NCBI RefSeq assembly: GCF_003550065.1
Contig: NZ_QXDC01000003.1
Location: forward strand, 806,001-870,000
Source of the DNA: Hephaestia caeni
GTDB taxonomy: Bacteria; Pseudomonadota; Alphaproteobacteria; Sphingomonadales; Sphingomonadaceae
DNA: 64,000 nucleotides
Direction: 5' to 3'
Part shown: piece after piece, positions 36,250 through 44,674 of the stretch
Layout of the letters: every line of letters begins with the position of its first letter
Numbering within the stretch: position 1 is the stretch's first letter
Notes under the pieces: model-generated
Told to the model about the DNA's origin: nothing
Database searches by the model: none
What the model saw: only the letters and a program-made list of their open reading frames with translations
Made by a program: the position numbers and the translations under genes

Positions 36250-36869
36250 GCCACACCGCCTTCCGCGCCGATCAGGCGGAACGCGGCGGGCTCGTAAACG
36301 CCGCCCCGCTTCAAGCCATCCATCGTCCGCTCGTCCACGTGGATATGGAGGCCGACCAGCGAGCGCGCGCCTTCGCGGGCGATTCCCCCAAGCGGTATGC
36401 ACTGCCAGCCGAAACGAAGAATCTGGGTGAACCATGGCAGTTCGGCGACGCCGGTATAATCGGTGATGCCGGTCTGCAGCGCATGCTCGGCAAGCGCGGT
36501 AACGAGCTGGTTGCGCGCCGACCGCCGCTCGCTCGCGGTTTGATGGCGGTCGAGGCAGAAGCGCGTGATTTCCCGGATCGTCGGCCCCGTCGGCACCGGC
36601 CCGTCACACAGGAAGGGATAGAGGTCGCCAAGAAGGTGGGGCTGATCGGTTCTGAGCAGGCGCGCAGAGGCGTGATGCCGGCCGCCCCGGTCGAGCAGAA
36701 TCAGATATTCAGCGTCGGGATCGTCGAACTGGTCGAGCTCGTACACGCCGGCAAGCACCGGCAAATCCCATTTCAGCAGGTCGATGAAGACCTCCTTGCG
36801 CGCCGTGAACATGGCACGCAGGGCGGCGCTCTCGAGCGCAGGCGGCGCCCGATCCAATAACAGCTCCAT
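36246..36869 (-). CDS. luxI: LuxI-family acyl-homoserine lactone synthase
   Basis: A 207-residue AHL synthase. The invariant residues are in place: Arg24, Phe28 and Trp34 in TARKEVFIDLLKWDL, the acidic set Glu44, Asp46 and Asp49 in ELDQFDD, Arg70 in ASARLL, and Glu100/Arg103 in IREITRFCL. GGGGAG lies 6-9 nt before the ATG. The acyl chain cannot be predicted. luxR is 99 bp upstream on the same strand; a small dyad lies between them. Confidence 0.95.
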   Translation of the reverse strand: MELLLDRAPPALESAALRAMFTARKEVFIDLLKWDLPVLAGVYELDQFDDPDAEYLILLDRGGRHHASARLLRTDQPHLLGDLYPFLCDGPVPTGPTIREITRFCLDRHQTASERRSARNQLVTALAEHALQTGITDYTGVAELPWFTQILRFGWQCIPLGGIAREGARSLVGLHIHVDERTMDGLKRGGVYEPAAFRLIGAEGGVA

Positions 36870-36886
36870 GAAAGCGGCTCCCCTTG

Positions 36887-36903
36887 ATAGCTGGAGCCGC
36901 TAT
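36887..36903. promoter_or_regulatory. Candidate lux-box dyad upstream of luxI
   Basis: ATAGC (36887-36891) and GCTAT (36899-36903) form a dyad spaced by 7 nt, 18 bp before the luxI start codon. Size and position suit a LuxR-type site, but the arms are only 5 bp and closeness to the start would place it downstream of a usual -35. Confidence 0.35.
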
Positions 36904-36968
36904 TGGATCACGCGGGCGGGGTCTCGCGTATCTCAACAAATTGGGATGAATTGGCGAAATGCCCGCGC

Positions 36969-37742
36969 TCAGGCCGCGGCGCGATATCCGCCACGCACGT
37001 TCCGGTGAACGTCGGCGAGGCAAAACAGGCCATCGGCGATCGCGCAGACGAGGAGCGCTTCGGCGCAGTGAACGTCATATCGTTCTCTCGCGATCCGCAG
37101 ATGGTGGATCACCGTTCCCTTGCCGATGCCGAGTTCCGAGGCGATCTGGCCCGCAGTCAGTCCCCGCGCCGACAGAAGCGCGCAGTCGCGCTGGCGATCG
37201 CTCAAAACCGACCTCGCCTTCGACTTGGGCACGGCGACGCCGGCGATGCGCCGCGCCGTCGTCAGCGCCACCGCGCCGACGCCTTCGGCAATCGCGAGCA
37301 TATCGACCGGCAGTCGGGTGCCTGGTCCCACCGCGAATGTGCAGGCCGCATTGGCTTGTCCCGGCAGATGACGCGGCACCGTGAATCCATCGGCGATACC
37401 GTTGTCTTGCCCGACCGCGAACATCCGCCGATCGCCGCGCGTCAAGGGGATCAATCGGTCGATATCCCGCCAGACGAACCCCTGGAAACTTTGTTCGCAG
37501 GCGCGCCTAACCGGATCGCGGCCGCTCAAATCGAAGCTGACATAGGTTCTGGCCCAGCGATCGGGATAATTATGGATCAGGAGATTGGGACCAGGCGTAC
37601 ACCCGATCCATTGATCGTAGGCGACGGCGAAGTGGTCGAAGCCCATTCTTCGCGCGGCAGAGGTCATTGCCTTGAAGAGTTGATCAGCCGTGGTCGGGCT
37701 GGAAATTTCGTAGCCGAGTTCTTCCAATAGTTTGAGACGCAT
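36969..37742 (-). CDS. luxR: LuxR-family AHL-responsive regulator
   Basis: A 257-residue regulator. The autoinducer-binding domain contains MGFDHFAVAYDQWIG, YPDRWARTYVSFDLSGRDPVRRAC and FVWRDI; the C-terminal HTH is LSDRQRDCALLSARGLTAGQIASELGIGKGTVIHHLRIAR. It is transcribed with or just before luxI. By analogy with TraR in ICEs and Ti plasmids, it probably controls transfer and its own cassette; no regulatory target is certain here. Confidence 0.93.
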   Translation of the reverse strand: MRLKLLEELGYEISSPTTADQLFKAMTSAARRMGFDHFAVAYDQWIGCTPGPNLLIHNYPDRWARTYVSFDLSGRDPVRRACEQSFQGFVWRDIDRLIPLTRGDRRMFAVGQDNGIADGFTVPRHLPGQANAACTFAVGPGTRLPVDMLAIAEGVGAVALTTARRIAGVAVPKSKARSVLSDRQRDCALLSARGLTAGQIASELGIGKGTVIHHLRIARERYDVHCAEALLVCAIADGLFCLADVHRNVRGGYRAAA

Positions 37743-37859
37743 CGTTCAAGCCATTCGATCGCTGGCGCGTTCCCAACCCGTTTGCCATGCCGATCGCTCC
37801 GGTTGTGCTTCCCGGGACCAGTTTCCCTCTGGGGACGAGAAGCCGCTTCGAGAGGACTG

Positions 37860-37875
37860 GCGACAATCCTGTCGC
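37860..37875. terminator. Short hairpin after the CopG gene
   Basis: GCGACA and TGTCGC form a perfect 6-bp stem with a 4-nt loop, 12 nt beyond the stop of the CopG-like gene on the minus strand. No U-run follows; it may be a weak terminator separating the tra genes from luxR. Confidence 0.35.
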
Positions 37876-37886
37876 GGAGCCGGGGC

Positions 37887-38321
37887 TCACGATTGCCGCC
37901 CGTTTGCACGCTCACCTACTTCGAGGCCAACTTCCTGCCTCAATTCAGGGCCGATTTCCATCCGTTTATGAAGGCTTTCGACGAATTTCGTCCAGCGTTC
38001 CCGGCCCATCGCCTGGGCTGCTTTCATTGCCGTGTCGGGGAGCGGTGGATTGGTGGTGAGCCAGAAGCGAATGAACAGCGCCAGCGTCTCGTTGGTGAGA
38101 TCGACGTGCCACGCGAGCCGATCGAGCTGGCGCGTGACGCGATCGAGGCGCCGGCTCACCGCAGTCTCCAGCCGATCGCTGCCGTCCGGTGACAGAAAGG
38201 CTGCCAGCGCCGCCTCGACGATCGCGGTGCGCGGCACGTGCCGGGCGGTAGCGGTGGCATCGAGCCGGCGGACGAGTTCGGGCGGTAGCCGGAAGCTGTA
38301 TTTCTCACGACTGGCGGTCAC
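37887..38321 (-). CDS. CopG-like ribbon-helix-helix protein of the transfer region
   Basis: A 144-residue protein: N-terminal RHH domain (KYSFRLPPELVRRLDATATARHVPRTAIVEAALAAFLS), then a helical part (ETAVSRRLDRVTRQLDRLAWHVDLTNETLALFIRFWLTTNPP) and ERWTKFVESLHKRME. Proteins of this kind lie directly after traG in alphaproteobacterial ICEs and usually precede trbB. The ATG overlaps the traG stop by 4 bp. A DNA-binding role in transfer control or the relaxosome is inferred. Confidence 0.87.
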   Translation of the reverse strand: MTASREKYSFRLPPELVRRLDATATARHVPRTAIVEAALAAFLSPDGSDRLETAVSRRLDRVTRQLDRLAWHVDLTNETLALFIRFWLTTNPPLPDTAMKAAQAMGRERWTKFVESLHKRMEIGPELRQEVGLEVGERANGRQS

Positions 38322-40372
38322 AGGGCCATTCCGTCGTCGGGATCGAGCGACGCATTGCGCGCGGTGCGCACCATTAGTTGATCGGCCTGCTGTAGATGCT
38401 GCGCTGCTCCGCCGTCGTCTTCCTCGGTATCGAAATCGAACTCGCCTTGCGGCACTCGGGCAGGCGAGACGATCTCTTCGTGTTCCGCCAGCTCAGGTTC
38501 GCGCCGAAGTCCCGCATTATCCGAATCCGAGGACGTGGGTTTGGGCTTCTCGTCATCGCCGCGGGAAGCATCCGGCGCATCGCTGGTTGCTGGCGTCGCG
38601 GGCACGGCGGATTGTTCCGGCGATAGTGTGGCCGATGCGTGGGCATCCGACGCGGTCCAATCGTCTTGCGGCCGACGCGCCAGCACCCGCGAAGGCACCC
38701 TTGGCGGCATCAAGATCCGCGCCATGAGCCTCTTGTCGGTATAATAGCGCGCCTTCGCCGTGCGGATCGGCGGCACGCCGGCGACCATGACGATTTCCTC
38801 ACTTGGCGGCAGCTGCATGACCTCGCCGGTGGTGAGGAGCGATCTCGCGGTTTCCTGCCGAGAGACCATCAGATGACCGAGCCAGGGCGACAGGCGATGC
38901 CCGGCATAATTCTTCATCGCGCGCAGTTCGGTGGCAGTGCCGAGCGCGTCGGAGATGCGGCGCGCCGTGCGTTCGTCATTGGTGGCGAACGCGACGCGGA
39001 CATGGCAATTATCGAGGATCGCGTTGTTCTGACCGTAAGCCTTCTCGATCTGGTTGAGGCTTTGCGCGATCAGGAACGCCTTGATGCCATAGCCGGCCAT
39101 GAAGGCGAGCGCCGACTCGAAGAAGTCGAGACGGCCCAGCGCCGGAAACTCGTCGAGCATCAAAAGCAGCCGCTGCGGGCGAGCGTTCGCGTTGAGTTCT
39201 TCGGTCAGGCGGCGCCCGATCTGATTGAGAACGAGCCGAATGAGCGGCTTGGTGCGGCTGATGTCCGAAGGCGGCACCACGAGATAGAGCGAGACCGGTG
39301 CGGCACTGTCGACGAGATCCCTGATCCGCCAATCGCAGGCGCGTGTAACCCTGGCCACAACGGGATCGCGGTAGAGGCCGAGGAACGACATGGCGGTCGA
39401 CAGCACGCCCGATCGTTCGTTCTCGGATTTGTTGAGAAGTTCTCGCGCCGCGGAGGCAATGACGGGATGGACACCCGCTTTACCGAGATGCGGGGTGGTC
39501 ATCATTGCGCGCAGCGTCCGCTCGATCGGCCGCCGCGGGTCGGACAGGAACGAGGCGACGCCCGCCAGGGTCTTGTCGGGTTCGGTATAGAGGACATGGA
39601 GGATGGCGCCGACCAACAGCGCGTGGCTGGTTTTCTCCCAGTGGTTGCGCTTTTCGAGGCTCCCCTCAGGATCGACCAGTACGTCGGCGACGTTCTGGAC
39701 GTCGCGCACCTCCCATTCGCCTTTGCGCACTTCGAGCAGGGGATTGTAGGCCGCCGAAGCCGGGTTGGTCGGATCGAACAGCAGCACGCGGCCCTGTCGC
39801 GCGCGGAAGCCCGCGGTGAGCTGCCAATTCTCACCCTTGATATCGTGGACGATGACCGAGCCGGGCCAGGTCAGCAGCGTCGGGACGACGAGCCCCACCC
39901 CTTTTCCCGATCGGGTCGGCGCAAAGCAGAGCACATGCTCCGGTCCGTCATGGCGAAGATAATGCTGGCCATAGCGCCCGAGCACCACCCCGTCGTCGGC
40001 GAGCAGACCAGCTCGAGCGACCTCATGTGGGCTGGCCCAGCGCGCCGAACCGAACGTCTCGGCCTTGCGCGCTTCGCGTGCCCGCCATACCGACATGGCG
40101 ATCGCAACGATGACCGACATGACACCGCCCGAGGCAGCAATATAGGCGCCGGTGACGAAGACATGCGGCGCATAAGCATCGAAGCTGAACCACCACCAGA
40201 AGAAGGCCGGCGGCGGATAGATCGGCCAGGACCCGAGCCAGAACCAGGGATGACCCAGCTCGGGCTGATAGGCCAATGCCTGTGCGGTCCATTGGGTCGC
40301 CGCCCAAATGCTGGCGATTACGATGGCCAGAACGACGCAGACCTGGCCCCATAGAATTTTCATGGCGTTCAT
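38318..40372 (-). CDS. traG: TraG, type IV coupling protein (VirD4 family)
   Basis: A 684-residue inner-membrane ATPase that hands relaxase-bound DNA to the Trb channel. Two N-terminal transmembrane segments (ILWGQVCVVLAIVIASIWAAT; VFVTGAYIAASGGVMSVIVAIAM) precede FGSARWASPHEV, Walker A (FAPTRSGKGVGLVVPTLL) and Walker B (LLLMLDEFPALG). The acidic, low-complexity C terminus is variable. The start MNAMKILWG follows GGAG by 9 nt. It lies 31 bp downstream of the relaxase gene and overlaps the CopG-like gene. Confidence 0.95.
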   Translation of the reverse strand: MNAMKILWGQVCVVLAIVIASIWAATQWTAQALAYQPELGHPWFWLGSWPIYPPPAFFWWWFSFDAYAPHVFVTGAYIAASGGVMSVIVAIAMSVWRAREARKAETFGSARWASPHEVARAGLLADDGVVLGRYGQHYLRHDGPEHVLCFAPTRSGKGVGLVVPTLLTWPGSVIVHDIKGENWQLTAGFRARQGRVLLFDPTNPASAAYNPLLEVRKGEWEVRDVQNVADVLVDPEGSLEKRNHWEKTSHALLVGAILHVLYTEPDKTLAGVASFLSDPRRPIERTLRAMMTTPHLGKAGVHPVIASAARELLNKSENERSGVLSTAMSFLGLYRDPVVARVTRACDWRIRDLVDSAAPVSLYLVVPPSDISRTKPLIRLVLNQIGRRLTEELNANARPQRLLLMLDEFPALGRLDFFESALAFMAGYGIKAFLIAQSLNQIEKAYGQNNAILDNCHVRVAFATNDERTARRISDALGTATELRAMKNYAGHRLSPWLGHLMVSRQETARSLLTTGEVMQLPPSEEIVMVAGVPPIRTAKARYYTDKRLMARILMPPRVPSRVLARRPQDDWTASDAHASATLSPEQSAVPATPATSDAPDASRGDDEKPKPTSSDSDNAGLRREPELAEHEEIVSPARVPQGEFDFDTEEDDGGAAQHLQQADQLMVRTARNASLDPDDGMAL

Positions 40373-40403
40373 GCTGCGATGCTCCAGATGGCAGCCAAGC
40401 TCC

Positions 40404-42158
40404 TCACAGGCCGAGCTCCTTGCCGCGACCGAGCGCCCAATCGACCCGGCCGCCGGGCGCCATTGTGCCGGTGACATGACGACCGAGATGCGGTTCGAGC
40501 GCCGGGCGCCAAGGTACAAGCTGGAAACCGAGCCCATCGTCGACCATCGCGAAACGCCCCGAGGAAAGCGTCACCCGCTCGCGATAGATGCCGCTCACAT
40601 AGTCACCTTCAGCGGACGGACGATGCGCCAAGCCGGTGCGCTGGGCGATCGCGCTGGCGACTTCGCCCATCTCGCGCTCGCGCAGCGTTGCGATCAGATT
40701 GGGTTCGAACCTGAAACCACTGTCCTGCCGGCGCGCGAGCCCGGCCGCCTCCAGTTCCAGGCTCCGCGCCGCCATCGCGTTACGAATGTCGGCGCCAAAG
40801 CCGCTACCGGTCGCGACGGACTCGCGCGCGAGCAGCTGGCGGTCGAGCCAGGTGGCGCCGGGCGCCGTGATCTGCTCGGCGAGCGACTGATCGGATCGCG
40901 TGGCGAGCGAGAGCCGCGTTCGATCCTTGTTGTCCTGCCAGGATCTAAGCTCGACGATCGCCCCGGGCCGGGCGTCGCCGGTCATCTCAAGGTCATCGAA
41001 GCGGAGATGGTGGGTGCGGCCGTCGGCGCCATCGATCACGGCATAAGCGGTGCCCTCGAGTTCGTCGTAAAGGCCGCGCTCGACAAGGCGCCCGACGATC
41101 GGATCGGATGGCGGCTCGTTGTGGAGCGCGAAGGCGCCGGCGTCGGGCGCGCGCCCGCTCTGGCCCATCGCGAGATGGATCGTCTTGATGATGTCGGTGC
41201 GGATCGCAAGGTCGCGCAGCGTCCGTTCCGTGTCGGCCCCGATCGACCAGAGACCTGGCTCGATCTCGTCGGCTAGACCCAGCCGTTCGAGCTTGGCGAC
41301 CCGCCCGCACAGCAGGAGCCGCGCCGGCTCGTCGCCTTCGCCACCCGGCCGCCAGCCGACTGTGCCGGTGATCTCGTCGACCATCCCGACCAGACGCTGG
41401 TCGAGACTGGTCCAGCGATCGGCCTCGACCTCGCGTTCGAGAGCAGAGCGGATATCGCGTTCGCTGCGCGGCCCGAGCTCAAGCGTCGCCCGCTCCTCGG
41501 CGCGGCCGCGAATGCCCTCCTGTATATAGCGACCATCGATGACCAGGTCGCGACCGTCATCGGCGCGGCCGCGCACCAACACATGGATGTGGGGATTGTC
41601 GGTATTCCAATGGTCGATCGCGACCCAGTCGAGATCAGTTTCGAGGTCGCGCGCCATGTCGTCGATCAACTCGCGGGTGAAGGCGCGCAGGTTCGCCATG
41701 TCGCGCGCATCCTCGGGCGATACGATGATGCGGAAATGATGGCGGTCGTCCTCGCAGCGCTCGGCAAAGGCGTCGCCGTCGACCTCGTCGCCGCGCGCGT
41801 CGAACAGGGTCGCGTCACGTCCGTCGCGGGTCACGCCATCGCGCTTGAGATAGGCAATGTGACGAGCAAGTGGCGCTGCGCGGAAGCGAACCCCCTTGTG
41901 TCGCACGATGCGGGCAATGGCGGCAACGCGGCGGGCATTGGGCGGATGATAGATCCGCAGCAATGCGTTGCGGCCGCGCCCCCGCACGCCGACCCGCCGG
42001 CCGCGGCGGCCGGCCCTGCCGAGCGAGCGGGTATGACCTGCGCTGGCGCCCGCCCGCCGAACCTGCGCGGCAAGGCTCGAAGGCCGGACATTGGCCGTTC
42101 CGCCGGAATCCCTGCTCCGTCCCGGCCGCACCTCAAACTCGTTGTCGTCGCGGCTCAC
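40404..42158 (-). CDS. Relaxase/mobilisation nuclease (VirD2-like, DUF3363)
   Basis: A 584-residue relaxase that nicks oriT and leads the strand into the recipient. The GTG at 42158 is chosen because the sequence then starts SRDDNEFEVRPGRSRDSGG, the normal beginning of the family; longer in-frame ATG starts (42215, 42275) add unrelated residues. A candidate catalytic Tyr is in RHIAYLKRDGV, and the metal-binding His motif is IDHWNTDNPHIHVLVRG. The rest (from about residue 250) is the DUF3363 region. It is followed by traG and preceded by a tiny gene and a long inverted repeat that is a good oriT candidate. Confidence 0.92.
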   Translation of the reverse strand: MSRDDNEFEVRPGRSRDSGGTANVRPSSLAAQVRRAGASAGHTRSLGRAGRRGRRVGVRGRGRNALLRIYHPPNARRVAAIARIVRHKGVRFRAAPLARHIAYLKRDGVTRDGRDATLFDARGDEVDGDAFAERCEDDRHHFRIIVSPEDARDMANLRAFTRELIDDMARDLETDLDWVAIDHWNTDNPHIHVLVRGRADDGRDLVIDGRYIQEGIRGRAEERATLELGPRSERDIRSALEREVEADRWTSLDQRLVGMVDEITGTVGWRPGGEGDEPARLLLCGRVAKLERLGLADEIEPGLWSIGADTERTLRDLAIRTDIIKTIHLAMGQSGRAPDAGAFALHNEPPSDPIVGRLVERGLYDELEGTAYAVIDGADGRTHHLRFDDLEMTGDARPGAIVELRSWQDNKDRTRLSLATRSDQSLAEQITAPGATWLDRQLLARESVATGSGFGADIRNAMAARSLELEAAGLARRQDSGFRFEPNLIATLREREMGEVASAIAQRTGLAHRPSAEGDYVSGIYRERVTLSSGRFAMVDDGLGFQLVPWRPALEPHLGRHVTGTMAPGGRVDWALGRGKELGL

Positions 42159-42483
42159 GACGACGACCCCGGACCTGCCCGACACCAGGCAGTCGTTATG
42201 CCGGCGGTGGTGCATGAGCCTGTCCGACGCCCTGCCGCGCAGTCGGACAAGCAACTCCTTCTCTTCCAACCACAAAAGCGTCGATGTCCGACGCGCCTTT
42301 TATCTTGCGATGTCCCCCGCTTCCCTGCTGCCCTCAACTGCCCTTCGAATGCGCGCCACCTCAAACCTCCAGGCCTCCTCCAGCCAAGACGGTACGGATA
42401 GCGCTGTCGCGACACAGAGAGCCGCCCGAAAAGGGGCGGAAGCGCTGCTCGTTGAGCCCCGCTTCCGCTTTGGATCGACAGCG

Positions 42484-42639
42484 TCAGAGCGCCGCCATCT
42501 CGGTGTCGAATGCTGCGGTGATGCGGATCATTTCCGCCAGCGCGGTTTCGAGCTCGCGCCTGATCTGCCTGATTTCCTTCGCGCTGCAGCTCGCTGCCAG
42601 TTCGGCCCTGAGTTCCTGAATGTGGTCGTAGAGCGCCAT
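42484..42639 (-). CDS. Small helical protein encoded upstream of the relaxase gene
   Basis: A 51-residue frame with a near-perfect ribosome site (AGGAGGTGACG then ATG). It starts MALYDHIQELRAELAASC and continues with KEIRQIRRELETALAEM, an amphipathic helix or coiled-coil. It lies between the relaxase gene and the candidate oriT, a usual place for relaxosome accessory proteins. No family recognised. Confidence 0.65.
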   Translation of the reverse strand: MALYDHIQELRAELAASCSAKEIRQIRRELETALAEMIRITAAFDTEMAAL

Positions 42640-42948
42640 CGTCACCTCCTGATGATTGAAAAGGTGACGTCGTCGCCCGGCGTGGAGCGGGTCGGGTCAA
42701 GGATCGCGAAGCGACCGCGCCAGCGGCGATGGGGGTCACGATTTTTTCCGGCGCGGCGCTGTCCTGGGTGCGGAAGAACCAACGCTCGATCGCCGGAAAA
42801 AATGGTGGGGCCCCGTCGTCCTTGAGGCGAGCCGCTCCACGCTGGATGCTGGGTCCGTCTGAGCAGACATACCCCTCTCCACGCACGCTGCCGCGCTGCA
42901 AGCGGTCACCAGCGCACGGCGTTGTGACGGAGATCGGCGCGGCGACTG
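42640..42948. other. Non-coding region next to the relaxase gene, candidate oriT region
   Basis: About 310 bp without a gene of its own, between the relaxase-proximal small gene and the transglycosylase stop. It carries a long perfect inverted repeat (42741-42803) and the short motif TGTCCTGGG in its loop, loosely like IncP-type nick sites. Position is the main reason to suspect oriT. Confidence 0.5.
42741..42803. repeat. Perfect 13-bp inverted repeat, oriT candidate
   Basis: ATTTTTTCCGGCG at 42741-42753 and CGCCGGAAAAAAT at 42791-42803 are exact inverse complements around 37 nt. The T6/A6 tracts are unusual in this GC-rich region. As RNA, the left-to-right hairpin ends in few U residues, so a bidirectional terminator is the alternative reading. 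Confidence 0.65.
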
Positions 42949-43737
42949 TCATGAGCGCGCCCCGGCAAGGGCGACGAACAGGTCGTTACGAGGCGCGCCA
43001 CCGGCAGTCTGGCTGTCATCTGCGCGCACGGATGACATCGCCGGTTCTGCTGCGTCAGCGTCCATTGATCGTGCAGGGGGCGGCGTTGCAACCGCCGCGG
43101 ATGGGTCGGAGATTGAACCGGATCGCGGCGCGAACAGCGCCGCGCGTGTCCAAGCGAGCGGGTCAGGACGTGCCGGCGTCGGATCATCAGTGATCGCGCT
43201 ACCCGTCACCACAGGCGCAAGCCGGCCGAGATAAGCGAGGGTCTCGGCCGGCAGCGGACGACCGCGGCGATAATAATCCTCATACCGCCCAGGACCGGCA
43301 TTATATGCCGCCAGCATGCCGATCGCGCCGTAACGTGTGCGCATCGCGCGGAGAAAATCGGTGCCTGCGAGGATGTTGTCGCGCATGTCGAAGGGATCGT
43401 TGCCAAGCCGCAATCGCGCGCGTTCGGTCGCCCAGGTATCCGGCATGATCTGCATGAGGCCCATTGCGCCGGCCGGCGACATCGCGCGCGGATCGCCGCG
43501 GCTCTCGACGCGGATCACCTCCCGGATCCACGCTTCGGGCATGCCGAAGCGCTCCGCCGCTTCCGCGACGAAGGCGTCGTAGGATGGTGTGATGACAGCA
43601 GGGGCCGTTTTCCGGTGTGGCATCGCCGCCGCGCTCGAACCGGCAGCAACGCCGCCAAGCGATATTGCGACAAGGACGCTTCCGATCGCCAGCCGCCCGC
43701 CGCGGCATCGGCGTCGCTGGATACTGCGTGTGCGCAT
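42949..43737 (-). CDS. Lytic transglycosylase of the conjugation system
   Basis: A 262-residue exported muramidase that opens peptidoglycan for the transfer channel (VirB1-like role). The signal region is RLAIGSVLVAISLGGVAAG; the SLT domain reads WIREVIRVESRGDPRAMSPAGAMGLMQIMPDTW with catalytic Glu78, then DNILAGTDFLRAMRTRYG and LAAYNAGPGRYEDY. The ATG at 43737 overlaps the DUF736 stop. The C-terminal 80 residues are Pro/Ala/Asp-rich. Confidence 0.93.
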   Translation of the reverse strand: MRTRSIQRRRCRGGRLAIGSVLVAISLGGVAAGSSAAAMPHRKTAPAVITPSYDAFVAEAAERFGMPEAWIREVIRVESRGDPRAMSPAGAMGLMQIMPDTWATERARLRLGNDPFDMRDNILAGTDFLRAMRTRYGAIGMLAAYNAGPGRYEDYYRRGRPLPAETLAYLGRLAPVVTGSAITDDPTPARPDPLAWTRAALFAPRSGSISDPSAAVATPPPARSMDADAAEPAMSSVRADDSQTAGGAPRNDLFVALAGARS

Positions 43738-44084
43738 CACTCGGCCTTCGGGCGCCGCAGCCGCGGCGACCAGAGCAGTACATGTTCGTCATCGGCCTGC
43801 TTCGACGGCAGCAGATTGGCGTGCACGGGCCGCGCAAAACTGGGGCAGTTGAGTTGGAGCTTGATATAGTGGCCGATTGTCGGGCGGTTGTGCGTCCAGC
43901 CCGATCCCACTTCGAGCCCGATACAGCCGGGTCGCGCTTCATCGTCGAGGTGAACACGCCAGTCAGGCGCACGGCCGTGGTCGACGAACCCCGTTGGAAC
44001 GAGCCTGACGGCAATGTCGAGCGTGAGCGTTTCGACGCGGCCGACGAAGCCGGCGCCGTCCGCGCGAAAGCGGCCTATCTGCAT
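43737..44084 (-). CDS. DUF736 protein (first copy)
   Basis: A 115-residue protein starting MQIGRFRADGAGFVGRVETLTL, with the DUF736 core (GSGWTHNRPTIGHYIKLQLNCPSFARPVHANLLPSKQADDEHVLLWS). A longer frame to 44141 crosses traF. DUF736 genes are a marker of these elements and are found beside traF and the transglycosylase. Function unknown; single-strand DNA or conjugation-related handling has been suggested only by context. A second copy lies at 47556. Confidence 0.88.
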   Translation of the reverse strand: MQIGRFRADGAGFVGRVETLTLDIAVRLVPTGFVDHGRAPDWRVHLDDEARPGCIGLEVGSGWTHNRPTIGHYIKLQLNCPSFARPVHANLLPSKQADDEHVLLWSPRLRRPKAE

Positions 44085-44674
44085 GCCGAATGTCCTTTCT
44101 TTGACGATGAAGAAGCTGCCGCGACGCCGATTCCGCGCCAACGCAGCGGCGCGCCCGGTGCATCGCGCGTGAGGATTGGCGTGGCGCGGCCGATCAGGCC
44201 GCTGGCCGGGATCGGGCCGAAATAGCGCCCGTCCATGCTGTCAGCGGCGGCGTTAAGCACGAAGAGCTGGCCCGCCGCGATGGTGCGACAGCCGCGCCAA
44301 CGCGGCAGCAGGCGACCGCGGGTATCACGGCTGAGCGCGACTGCGGCGACGTGCCCGTCGATCGTGACACGCGCTCCGAACCGACAAATGCGCGCGCCGG
44401 GCCGGGCGGCGACATGCTTGAGCAATGGCACGCCGATGGGAAGATAGCGGCGTTCATCGAGGAAGCGGGCGAGGCTCATCGGCGGCACGATCACCACCAG
44501 CATGCCAACCGCAGGATGGGAGACAGCCGACAGGCGGTAGAGGCCTATCGGCGCACTCGCGCTCGCGTTCCAGACCAGCCGCGGACGTGGTCCAGCCAAC
44601 GCGGTCGCGATGAACAGGGCCGCGAAGAGCACGGCAGCGAGCAGCGTCATGAGGACGTATCCGGAGCGCCTCAC
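44075..44674 (-). CDS. traF: TraF, S26-family conjugal pilin maturation peptidase
   Basis: A 199-residue membrane peptidase with an N-terminal transmembrane anchor (VLMTLLAAVLFAALFIATALAG). The catalytic Ser40 lies in NASASAPIGLYRL and Lys86 in PIGVPLLKHVAARPG, followed by GRYFGPIPASGLIGRATPILT. RP4 TraF cuts and cyclises the TrbC pilin. The start overlaps the DUF2840 stop by 4 bp, and the end overlaps the DUF736 gene. Confidence 0.93.
   Translation of the reverse strand: MRRSGYVLMTLLAAVLFAALFIATALAGPRPRLVWNASASAPIGLYRLSAVSHPAVGMLVVIVPPMSLARFLDERRYLPIGVPLLKHVAARPGARICRFGARVTIDGHVAAVALSRDTRGRLLPRWRGCRTIAAGQLFVLNAAADSMDGRYFGPIPASGLIGRATPILTRDAPGAPLRWRGIGVAAASSSSKKGHSACR

Noticed and set aside
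37860..37875. Lux box for luxR
   Set aside because: The 6-bp dyad is a tight hairpin directly behind the CopG stop and over 100 bp from luxR; terminator-like use is more likely.
38639..40354. 571-codon rightward open frame
   Set aside because: Antisense of traG; the traG frame has all family motifs and this one has none.
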